A stretch of 64,000 bases of DNA from Puccinia triticina (Eukaryota > Basidiomycota > Pucciniomycetes > Pucciniales > Pucciniaceae), in contig NC_070568.1 in NCBI RefSeq assembly GCF_026914185.1, forward strand, positions 6,159,501 to 6,223,500, written 5' to 3'. The notes beneath the pieces are model-generated. The model was given only the letters and a program-made list of their open reading frames with translations, did not search any database and was not told the DNA's origin. A program made the position numbers and the translations under genes. Shown here piece by piece: positions 55,773-64,000 of this stretch (positions are counted from its first letter, which is position 1; the number at the start of each line of letters is the position of its first letter).

Positions 55773-58202
55773 ATGGCCATCTCAGTCTCAGTCAAGCGTA
55801 AGTGGATCTCTAAGACAGCCAAGTACAGCTGAGGAAGATGTCGTCCTTTTTACCCGCAGATGGACAGAAGAAGTACGACCTCCCACTCGATACTTCCCAA
55901 CCACCCAGCGCATTCAAACAATCAATCTACCAACTCACCGGAGTTGGTCAGTCAACATGCTCACCGATCACTCCATTTGGCTCTGGTTTAACCATCTGCT
56001 TGCTCTTTTTTCTTTCGCAAACCAGCACCAATCCAACAGAAGATTCTCGTCAAGGGAGGACAGTTGAAGGATGAATCAGACTGGTCCAAACTCGCCATCA
56101 AGCCAGTCAGTCTGCCCCTCTTCTTCTATCATCTGATTTTTTAGAAGAAAAGAAACTAACCAGCGACCGATCGATCGATCGATCGAAACACAGGGTCATC
56201 AATTCATGCTCATCGGCACTGCCGGCGACCTACCCCCACCACCAACCCAACAAACCATATTCGTAGAAGACCTCACCGACACTCAACTTGCAGAGGCCGT
56301 CAGTCGTCTTCCCCCTCTCCTGCAAACTGCTGCACATCATCTCATCACCAAAAATCATTTAAAACAAAAACATCACAGGACCCCTTCCCGGCTGGCTTGG
56401 AAAACTTGGGAAACACGTGCTACCTGAACTCCACCGTCCAAGTTCTTCGTGCGATACCCGAACTACAAACCAATCTGACCAAGTACGTCCTTTAATCCAA
56501 GCTCAAAAGATCAAGCAACCCGTCGTAAACCTTGATGGAAATCCTGAAATTGATCTCGGTCGAAATAGATACACCCGAACCGCCGAACCGACTCGAAACG
56601 ACGTGGCTTTGACCTGCTCGCTACGCGATACTTACCAAGACTTGACCAAATCGTCCGACGGGTACTCGCCATTCAGCTTGATCGATGCCCTCCGATCCTA
56701 TGCGCCACAATTTGCTCAACAAACTCAAGGACATTACGCCCAACAGGATGCCGAGGAGTGCTGGGTTCAACTCTTGAGTGCCGTCCGGAGTACATTGGAT
56801 TCATCGGTCGGCGCTGATGGCAAGTTTGTCGAACGGTACTTGACTGGTGAACTTGAAACAGAGTGTGCCTTGTCTCTCCGTATCCTGTCTCATCATTTCT
56901 CATCGCTAACTGCTCGACTGGTTTCCATCCCGTTAATAATCAAAGAACCAAATGTACGGAAGCTCCTGAGGAACCACCTACGATCTCGAAAGAGAAATGG
57001 TTAGAGCTCAAATGTAACATCAGCATCTCGACAAACTACATGATCACTGGAATCCAAGATGGCTTGAAACAACCTCTCGAAAAACTTAGTCCATCTTTGG
57101 GCCGATCGGCGCAGTATCTCCAAACATCAAAAATTTCCAGATTACCTGCGTGCGTTTTCCCTTTCTTTCAGCATCTCGTCACATCCAACTGAGGAACTCA
57201 TTTATGGCACTGGGTCTGTCATCGCATCAGATATCTGGCGATTCACATGGTGCGATTCTACTGGAGACGGGACATTAATAAGAAGACGAAGATCATGCGG
57301 AAAGTGAAGTTCCCGTTCAACCTCGATCTAACGGATCTCTTGAGCGAGAAGTTGAAGAGCCAGGTAGGACCTGCGGCGAGCAAGCTGAAGGATATTGAGA
57401 AAGACCGACGCGAGCGGATCAAGATCCAGAAGAAGAAGAAGATTGCGAAGGAGGAGAGCGCGAAGAACCAGATGGCAATCGACCCCAGTCCCAATGGGTC
57501 TGGGAGCGGGGCGGCCAGCACGAGCGCCGGAGCGCCGACCGAGGAGAAAAAGCCGGACGAGAAGACCGCCAACGGGCATCAGGAGGATGAGGAGGAAGAC
57601 GAGGCGACGATCAGGGAGAGAGAGTCGGCCGTGTTGATGAGCTTGATGGACCCGGAGCTGATGAACGATGTGGGCACCAACCCGACTGCCCAATACGAGC
57701 TGTGTGGGATCGTGACCCACAAGGGCGCGTCAGCCGACGGAGGTCCGTCTGTTCCCCAGCCACTGCTTCATGCACTGCAGAGGTACCTCAACTGACAAAT
57801 CGAAACTACCCATCTCTCTCTCTCTCTATGGCTTTCGCTGATCCGGAAATTCTCAAAGGTCATTATATGGCTTGGGTCAGGTGTGACGCTGCCAAGGCTA
57901 ATCCTAACCTGCCAACTCCAACGGCGGCCGACCCGTCCAAAAAGCTTGAGCTGCAAGATCCCGATGACCAAGAATGGTAGTAAGTCTTACTCCTTTTTTT
58001 CTTTCCTATCCATGCTCCCCCTCTCCTCCTTGTCTCCCTTTCTCGAACACGATCATATTGACTCCCGGAGGCTTTTTTTTGGAACAGTAAATTCGACGAT
58101 GAGAAGGTGTCGATCGTCCATAAAGATAAGATCTTGGGCTTGGACGGCGGAGGCGAAGATTCGATCGCGTATATCTTGCTCTATCGTCCCACAAAGATTT
58201 GA
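55773..58202 (+). CDS. UBP6: Proteasome-associated ubiquitin hydrolase Ubp6/USP14
   Basis: Ten exons: 55773-55797, 55860-55946, 56026-56105, 56194-56298, 56379-56482, 56569-56862, 56946-57149, 57231-57742, 57859-57979, 58088-58202; 548 aa, all in frame. The N-terminal ubiquitin-like domain (1-80) starts MAISVSVKHGQKKYDLPLDT and has KILVKGGQLKDESDWSKLAI. The USP catalytic Cys box GLENLGNTCYLNSTVQVLRA gives Cys113. QQDAEECWVQLL and SKISRLPAYLAIHMVRFYWR follow. The His box is GGHYMAWVRCD (His about 472), and KFDDEKVSIV supplies the third catalytic residue. A Lys/Glu-rich insert lies at about 330-430. Ubp6/USP14 docks on the 19S proteasome through its UBL and trims ubiquitin chains. The length is close to the family norm (about 500). 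Confidence 0.93.
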
Positions 58203-59318
58203 AAAACAAAGCGAAAGAAAAAGATGAATCGCATTTTTACGAACAAATCAAAAGAACAAACTTTGCTCATTCTTTTTTGTTGTCTCTGCAATCTTCTCAC
58301 CTTTGGTATCATGGATTATGATATTTTAAGCAAAAGAGTGATGTAGAGTCGGACTATCCGACCAACACTCCCACATCAACTTCCTTTTTTTATTTTTATC
58401 TTTGTTGTTCAGATCTTTTTTCCTCTGTTTGGCCTGGAACAATCGAACTGAATACATGTTTTTTTAACCCTTATACATATGGATCTCTCAGACATCCTTC
58501 ATTTTCTAACTTAACTAAGTACCTCCCGAGGGAGGCCGGAGGCCTCCTCTGGGAGGGACTTGTGCCTTATCGGTGAAACTTGCCTGAGAGGAATGCTGAT
58601 GGTCCTTCCTTTTTTATGCTAAGGCTCCTGCATGGTGCTGTCTTTGTGTAATCACCCTCTACGTTTATACTTAGTTAGTCTGACTCATCCGATGCCTGGC
58701 TATCTCCTGCTACCTCATGTGGATTTTTCTCCCTCCCAAGCTCAAGATACAAGCTGGTGTGTAGTGAAAAAAAACCTCATGCTGGCTAAAACAGTCGAGC
58801 TATCATTGTTTGTTGAATTGGCTCCCTCGGGATTTGGATTGAACTGGGGCAAATCCATGTTCCCACAAGCATCCTGCACCTTTAGGCACCTTTTCTGTCA
58901 TTTTTTTTCTTGAGGTAAGTTATGCATTTGCACTAGAGATGCTGTTTGAAGCAGCTCAGGGTTGGCTTATGCAGTCCACCATCTTGAAGGTGGTATTCTG
59001 AGCAAAGCAGGAGGACCTATGTTGATTTTAGTGCATCAAAAATTAAGAAAGATGCACAGCTTTCATATTATCAAGAAATATGGATGGCTTCATGGTAGGT
59101 TGCATAGCAACATTTGTGGGGCATTGCTCTCAGTCCTAAATCACCAATACCGCATAAGTCCTGCCGGTGGAGGCGCTTTGTGCCCCCACCTTCAGACTCA
59201 GTTAAGTTTGCATCATTTTGGAGATGTAACAATATGAAAGTTAGCAATGGGCTTGGTGACATGGATATTGTATTTGTAGTCAGCCTTATTAGATTTGTTC
59301 ATTTGCTTGCAAAATGAC
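58203..59318. other. Downstream of UBP6, no supported gene
   Basis: It contains the UBP6 3' region and a hairpin repeat at 58508-58566. Open frames at 58632-58913 and 58962-59237 have no recognisable features. Confidence 0.45.
58508..58566. repeat. Small hairpin repeat, acctcccgaggg...gggagggact
   Basis: cttaactaagtacctcccga is followed by gaggccggaggcctc and a complementary gggagggacttgtgcc. It is related to 3136-3219. Confidence 0.55.
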
Positions 59319-59450
59319 ATGGCCAAAACAGAACCAACAGTTGACAAAGGAGAAGAAACTGTTCACATCAGGGAATTCCCAACAAGTAAGCGAGGCCATC
59401 CACGTAAAGACATCCTGAAAGATGCTGCGGAGCACATGAAGAGATTTTAA
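59319..59450 (+). CDS. Short frame with AT-hook-like motif
   Basis: The 43-codon frame ATG 59319 to TAA 59448 (MAKTEPTVDKGEETVHIREF...) ends in SKRGHPRKDILKDAAEHMKR. The core RGHPRK resembles an AT-hook (RGRPRK) with His for Arg. It may be the last exon of a larger broken gene or a transposase tail. No upstream partner was found. Weak support. Confidence 0.25.
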   Translation: MAKTEPTVDKGEETVHIREFPTSKRGHPRKDILKDAAEHMKRF

Positions 59451-59530
59451 TCTTCACTTTTACTAATCTTTATTTATTTTCATCTGTTTTTCATCTTCAC
59501 TCAACCTGAGCATAGTAGTGTACCTTGTAA

Positions 59531-60280
59531 ATACGGACTTACTTCGCGCACTGCGAAAAACTCTTTGCGCACTGCACAGTGCGCGGATTCCCAGACACTT
59601 CGCGCATTGCGGGTAAACTACGCAAATTTTTGGAGATTTTTCTTGAAAAATCAATAGACAGGCTTCTCATTGGACTCTCTGAATTTTTTGGAAGTTTTTC
59701 AAAGCATTCTTCTATGTTTAAAAGAATCATTAAAAACCAGAAGAAATGTAGGATTTGGGCGCCTAAAAAACAAGGTTCCCATAGACCAAAAATTCTGAAT
59801 CATTTTTTGAGTAATGTAACATGTAAGAGCAGCTACTTCAAAAATTTTCAGCCACTGTGTGCAAGCATACAGGTCTGAAAAATAAGAAACTTGACCACAT
59901 ATTAGCACATTGCATCCAAATTATCCTCATTTTTCAGACCTGTATGCTTGCACGAAGTGGCTGAAAAGCTTTGAAGTAGCTGCTCTTATATGTTTCATTC
60001 TTCAAAAAATTATTTGAATTTTTTGGGCTATGGGAACCTTTTTTTTAGGCGCCCAAATCCTACATTTCTTCTGGTTTTTAATGATTTTTTTAAACATAGA
60101 AGAGTGCTTTGAAAAACTTCCAAAAAATTCAGAGAGGCCAATTAGAAGCCTTTCTATTGATTTGTCAAGAAAAACCTCCAAAAAGTTGCGTAGTTTACCC
60201 GCAGTGCGCGAAGTGTTTGGGAATCCGCGCACTGTGCAGTGCGCGAAGTGTTTTTCGCAGTGCGCAAAGTAAGTCCGTAT
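59531..60280. mobile_element. 750-bp foldback element with terminal TACGGACTTACTT
   Basis: atacggacttacttcgcgca at 59531 is matched by its complement ending at 60280. The arms of about 345 bp remain complementary, with substitutions and small indels, almost to the centre (about 59885-59930). The outer parts contain (t)tcgcgcactgcg(a) repeats. The termini could be CGGACTT flanked by TA, a Tc1/mariner-style site, but that is palindromic and cannot be proven here. No coding frame spans the element. Confidence 0.8.
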
Positions 60281-60304
60281 AAATATTGGGTCTTGATTAA
60301 TCAA

Positions 60305-60545
60305 CTAGCTAAAATTTGATTTCGGACTACTAAACGTGGTTTACGGAGGACTGCTTGCCAATGTTGCACCTGGGTTGCGCGGAACAAAAATTTACCCGGG
60401 CACATTTTGGTAGTCAGAAGTCAAAAATTGAATTACAGAAAGGTAGTCGGCTATGTAATTTTTGTAAAAATGGTAACAATTAAAAAAAAATCTTAACTCC
60501 TCACTGCGGCACCCAAGCCCCGCCAAACTTTTACAGAGGGAAGCA
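60305..60545 (-). repeat. Dispersed repeat, inverted copy of 49235-49475
   Basis: Shared blocks include acgtggtttacg, gaggactgctt, ttacccgggcac, gtagtcagaagtcaaaa and gccccgcc. They occur in reverse order relative to 49235-49475. Confidence 0.65.
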
Positions 60546-61085
60546 ACCCCTCTCAAGAGCACATGGGGAGCTGCATGGCATTAGCACACCCCAGGAATGG
60601 GGTGTTGGCAGGTGTCCTACTAAGGAACACCACCAAAAACATAGCCACGGTGCCCCAAAGGGTCCCAAAATTTTGCAGTGTACAGATTAAGCTCTTAAAA
60701 AAATATGATGAGATGCATGACATTAGCAGTGCACCCATTTTGGCAGGTGTCCTACTAAGGAACACCACCTAAACCATAGCCATGGTGTCCCAAAATTTTA
60801 CAGTGCACAGATTAAGTTCTGAAAAAAATATGATGAGCTGCATGGCGTTAGCACACCCCATGAATGTGGTGTGCTACTGTGCACCCATTTTGGCTGGTTT
60901 CCTACTAAGGAACACCACCAAAACATAGCCATAGTGCCCCAAAGGGTCCTAAAGTTTTACAGTGCACATATTAAGCTCTGAAACCCATATGAGAAACTGA
61001 ATGGCATTGGCACACCCCAGGAGTCGGTTTGGCTAAGGTTTTGGTGGTGATCCTTAGCAGGACACCGGCCAAAATGGGTGCACAG
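60546..61085 (-). repeat. Tandem repeat, TTAGTAGGACACC family, four units
   Basis: On the minus strand these are the same units of about 150 bp as at 48867-49234. Each has accctttggggc, ggttttggtggtgt, tccttagtaggacacc and gccaaaatgggtgca. The last unit is diverged. Confidence 0.8.
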
Positions 61086-61310
61086 CAGCACACCCCATTC
61101 CTGAGGTGTAGACAACAACGGTTTGGGCCCATTGCTAGGTACCCTGCACCGCCTGGCGGGTACGGCTGGCACCCGCTAGGTGGTGCCAGGTGCCAGTTGT
61201 TTTGTGAAAAGTGGGGGGGGGGGGGGGGGGGGGGTACCCGGGTACCGCGTGAGGTACCCACTCAAGTGCCTACCCAGATGCGGCAGGGGCTGGAGCCCGT
61301 GTCAAATACA
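61086..61310. repeat. G-run and GGTACC-rich region
   Basis: A run of about 26 G at 61213-61240 is followed by ggtacccgggtacc. A related GGTACC/GTGCCA-rich stretch lies at 62415-62545. The run length is likely to be unstable or uncertain in the assembly. Confidence 0.6.
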
Positions 61311-61778
61311 TAACACCCAGCGAGCTGGACTTTGACCAGCTCGTCAAGAGGAATACACACCTCTTGGCAAGATGGATTCGTACCAGCTTGCCAAGAGGAA
61401 TACATCACTCCCGGCAAGCTGGACTTTGATCAGCTCGCCAAAAGGAATATGCACCTCTTGGCCAGATGGATTTTTACTAGCTCGCCAAGAGGAATACATC
61501 CCTCCCGACAAGCTGGACTTTGATTAGCTCTCCTAAAGGAATATGCACCTCTTGGCAAGATGGATTTGTACCAGCTCACCAATAAGGATACATGTCTCCC
61601 AGAGAGCTTGACTTTGGCAATCTCCCAAGAGGAATACACACCTCTCAGTGAGCTGGTCAAATTCCAGCTTGGTGTGAGGGATGTATTCCTCTCAACAAGC
61701 TGGTACAAATCCATCTTGCCAAGAGGTATGTCTCTTGACTAGCTGGTCAAAGTCCAACTTGTCAAGAGGAATACAGAC
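61311..61778. repeat. Palindromic minisatellite (CAGCTTGCCAAGAGGAATACA)
   Basis: Alternating direct and inverse units of about 45-50 bp: ccagcttgccaagaggaata, then cacctcttggcaagatgga, with variable ends. It continues after the MITE at 62253-62375. This is the same head-to-tail plus inverse layout as the 5.6-6.6 kb array, but the sequence is unrelated. Confidence 0.8.
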
Positions 61779-62245
61779 CAACAGTGGGTCAGCTATGCTA
61801 ACCATAGCTGTTAGCGTAGCGCAGCGCAGCACAAACGCACTATTTTTTAGTGACGTGTCAGCGCAATGGCCCGCATCTGCGCTAAAGCTACGCGCACAGG
61901 GTGCAAAGCTATTTTAGCTTCCAGTGTAGCATTAGCGCAGATTCGCGCAATGGCACTAACGCTAAGCATGCAGGGCGCAAAAGAGTGTTTGCTACGCTGC
62001 GCTCCTGCGCTTTTTGAGGCAAAAAAGGCCTTTTTCCCGCTGAAAGAGCCTTAGCGCAACATAGCAGCTGTAGTGTAGCGCTAACGCTAAACAAAAATTG
62101 GTGTGCTGTTAGCGCCACTGAAAATTAGCGCAGCGTAGCGGCGCTAACAGCGCGCTAACGCTATTCAAAAAAGGCCAGTGCTTTTTGCCGCTACGCTAAA
62201 CATTAGGGCTAAAATAGTGTAGTTTAGCGTAGCGGCTCACTGTTG
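61779..62245 (+). mobile_element. 467-bp CAACAGTGGG MITE, copy 4
   Basis: It has the same orientation as copy 1. The exact 7-bp target duplication is TACAGAC (61772-61778 and 62246-62252). It is the most diverged of the four; one terminus reads CTCACTGTTG, and it is 10 bp shorter. It was inserted in the palindromic minisatellite, which resumes on the other side. Confidence 0.92.
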
Positions 62246-62252
62246 TACAGAC

Positions 62253-62375
62253 CTCATGGTAAGCTGAATTTTTACACCAGCTTGCCAAGGGTATTCTTCC
62301 CGGTGAGCTTGTCAAAGCCCAGCCTGCCGAGAGGTTTGTATCCCTCTTGGCAAGCTGGACTTTCAGGAATTGGTG
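62253..62375. repeat. Continuation of the CAGCTTGCCAAGAGG minisatellite
   Basis: ccagcttgccaaggg, gtgagcttgtcaaagccc and cctcttggcaagctggactt repeat the array left of the MITE. Confidence 0.75.
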
Positions 62376-62559
62376 TCCCCATTCCCCTAGGCCAAGTACA
62401 TTAGAAAAAGGCAGCAGTTACCGCCGTTACCCGCCCGGGGTACCACCAGTACCTGCCAGGCAGTGACAGGTGTGGTACTTGGTCCCTGCTTTGGGCAAAA
62501 AACAAACCCGGTACCCGGGTGCCAACCGGTACCAAGTCCAAATGGTTCTTCTCTACTGA

Positions 62560-62715
62560 GGTGTACTAATGCCATTCAGCTCATAATACTGTTTTCTGAG
62601 CTTAATCTGTGCACTGTAAAATTTTGGGACCCTTTGGTTGGCTATGGTTATGGTGGTGTTCCTTAGTAGGACACCTGCCGAAATGGGTGCACAGTAGCAC
62701 ACCCCAGGAATGGGG
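62560..62715 (+). repeat. Single unit of the TTAGTAGGACACC repeat
   Basis: It holds ttttgggaccctttggttgg, ggttatggtggtgttcctta and gtaggacacctgcc. A half-copy of the hairpin repeat (ggaggtacttgtgttaa) follows at about 62740. Confidence 0.75.
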
Positions 62716-62759
62716 TGTGCTAAGGTGCTTGCAACAGGAGGTACTTGTGTTAAGTTTGG

Positions 62760-63617
62760 GGAAGCCGCGGAAGGGGCTGGCCCTGCAACTCATCACCCTT
62801 GCCAACAACTTCATGGACAAACCCAATTGACTTCCTTCTTCATAAATATTTACATATTGTCATTACCAAAAAGCTTGGACCTCTGTCCGCTTTTTGTAAT
62901 GGATATATCCTGATATATCACTAGTCCTTTAGCTATTTGAAATCAGTTTCTGCCTGGGCAGAGGGCAGCAGGTGATGATCATGAGGGGATAGCTCCAGGG
63001 TCTACAACCTGTCCTGGTTCCAAATATGAACTCAGATTCTCACTACATGTACTCCAAGATCATGTACTGGAGAATGGGGGCCTTGGGGATGATTTTTGGC
63101 TTTGGCCTTGTCTGACAGATGTCAGAATAAAACCCAGCAAACCAAAAATTCTTGGTTGGTTGACGAACGCAATATCTGTGAAGAAACCGCTTGTCCGTTC
63201 GAAGAGGTTCGAAGCAGTGAAGGGACTCTACCTGGCACCGGCTGCGCGAAGGACGGGGGACCTGCCAACTAGCTTATGATGCGAGTCTGGTGACTAGCTC
63301 AGGGCTGAAACAGTTACACTTCACCGAGTAACAGACGAGGGGAGAAATTGGCTCGACATATGCAGTTGGAAACTCTTGGAACACGTCCTGTGTTGGCAGG
63401 GACTTGAGAAACGAAAACGTATGTATTGTCTGTTGAGCAGCGAAATGATGACGAGGAAAAAAATTGACTTTTGGGTGCGAGTGTAAAAACCAGAGAAATG
63501 TGACACAGGAGCAACACAACAACTCAGTACGAGCTCTAAAGGGAGTCACAAGCAGTCAAATGATGATCGGGAAGACAGGGGGCGTGGGACGAAAGGGGAC
63601 ATCGGAAAGACAATCCT
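62760..63617. other. No supported gene; 3' region of the last gene
   Basis: The right part presumably includes the 3' untranslated region of the minus-strand gene ending at 63618. The open frames at 63274-63549 have no support. Confidence 0.4.
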
Positions 63618-63981
63618 CTATTTCTTCTTGAACTGGTTGAGCATGCCGGGGAGACCGGGAATGACACTGCCCATGAGACCGGGGAAACTGCTTGGGATCA
63701 AGCTGCTGTAGCTGAGCGAGGACTGCGAGCTGAAGGCTTGGCTGAAGAACGACGAGAAGACGCTTCCGAGACCGGAGAACGCTGGTGGAGACAGGATAGT
63801 AGATTAGAAAGGGATACGGCGTCTCAGGCTTAGGATGAGAATCATTGAGGTCGGAGATAGAGGGTGACTTACGGGAAAAGATCTGAGGGAGGCTGTTGAC
63901 ACCGAAGGTGCTCGACATCTGGCTCATGAATTGGGTGAGCATGGACATGGTGCTCGAGGCAACTCCGCCAAATTGGCCACC
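63618..63981 (-). CDS. Small Gly/Ser/Phe-rich protein, 3' exons only (partial)
   Basis: Two exons on the minus strand (63981-63873 and 63781-63618) are separated by a 91-bp GT-AG intron. The acceptor at 63982 (ctttcag) shows that at least one more exon lies beyond the window. The joined frame reads GGQFGGVASSTMSMLTQFMS, QMSSTFGVNSLPQIFSPFSG, LGSVFSSFFSQAFSSQSSLS, YSSLIPSSFPGLMGSVIPGL, PGMLNQFKKK and then TAG. The composition (Ser, Gly, Phe, Met, no Cys) and basic end resemble small secreted or surface proteins of rusts, but no signal peptide is within view and no family is recognised. Confidence 0.6.
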
Positions 63982-64000
63982 CTGAAAGAAGGAACGATGT

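Noticed and set aside
58962..59237. 91-codon frame upstream of the 59531 foldback
   Set aside because: No recognisable domain, no intron signals and AT-rich composition like the surrounding intergenic DNA.
5..64000. CRISPR-like arrays among the tandem repeats
   Set aside because: Spacing and units are degenerate, there are no unique equal-length spacers, and the intron-rich genes show a eukaryotic genome.

Overview
The window looks like nuclear DNA of a basidiomycete fungus, most likely a rust (Pucciniales). The reasons are: host genes with many short GT-AG introns (54-116 bp); fungal orthologues of PRP38, HYOU1/Lhs1, TAF8, Ubp6/USP14 and NIC96; an alpha-kinase, a family I recall as expanded in rusts; and a very high load of nested transposons and minisatellites. 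No rRNA, tRNA or CRISPR array was seen.

Layout. 1-1.95 kb: end of an LTR-like element carrying a 477-bp MITE, then a 1.2-kb foldback element. 2-3 kb: PRP38 (minus). 3-8.8 kb: gene-poor, with a palindromic minisatellite. 8.84-17.4 kb: a MITE-type element with its own 7-bp target duplication. It contains a decayed Ty3/gypsy element (A, minus), which in turn contains a second 477-bp MITE inside reverse transcriptase. 17.5-20.7 kb: an array of intron-like repeats, then a broken alpha-kinase gene. 21.1-24.1 kb: two pieces of a NIC96/Nup93 gene separated by repeats and a third MITE copy. 24.1-26.35 kb: an IS630/Tc1/mariner-type transposase gene. 26.6-29.8 kb: a minisatellite and a multi-exon gene of unknown function (minus). 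30.0-42.03 kb: a young Ty3/gypsy element (B, plus) with 937-bp LTRs differing at about two positions; between integrase and the 3' LTR it carries an intact five-exon antisense gene. 42.03-42.54 kb: a 5' piece related to the 24.6-kb transposase locus. 42.8-46.3 kb: HYOU1/Lhs1 (minus). 48.5-53 kb: dispersed repeats, a RING-H2 gene with a premature stop, and a TA-flanked MITE. 53.5-58.2 kb: TAF8 (minus) and UBP6 (plus), divergent from a 206-bp gap. 58.5-62.8 kb: a foldback element, tandem repeats, and a fourth copy of the MITE. 63.6 kb to the end: the 3' part of a small Gly/Ser/Phe-rich protein gene.

The housekeeping genes are intact, and their exons join in frame. The accessory part is a record of nested insertions. 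Its most unusual items are the MITE superfamily with CAACRRTGGG-like termini and exact 7-bp target duplications (five insertions), the spliced antisense gene inside element B, three diverged intron-like copies inside element A, and a recurring pattern of in-frame TGA codons at (mostly) arginine positions in mobile or accessory genes. All gene models come from reading the sequence by eye. Splice sites are inferred from GT/AG signals, frame continuity and family similarity; no searches were run.
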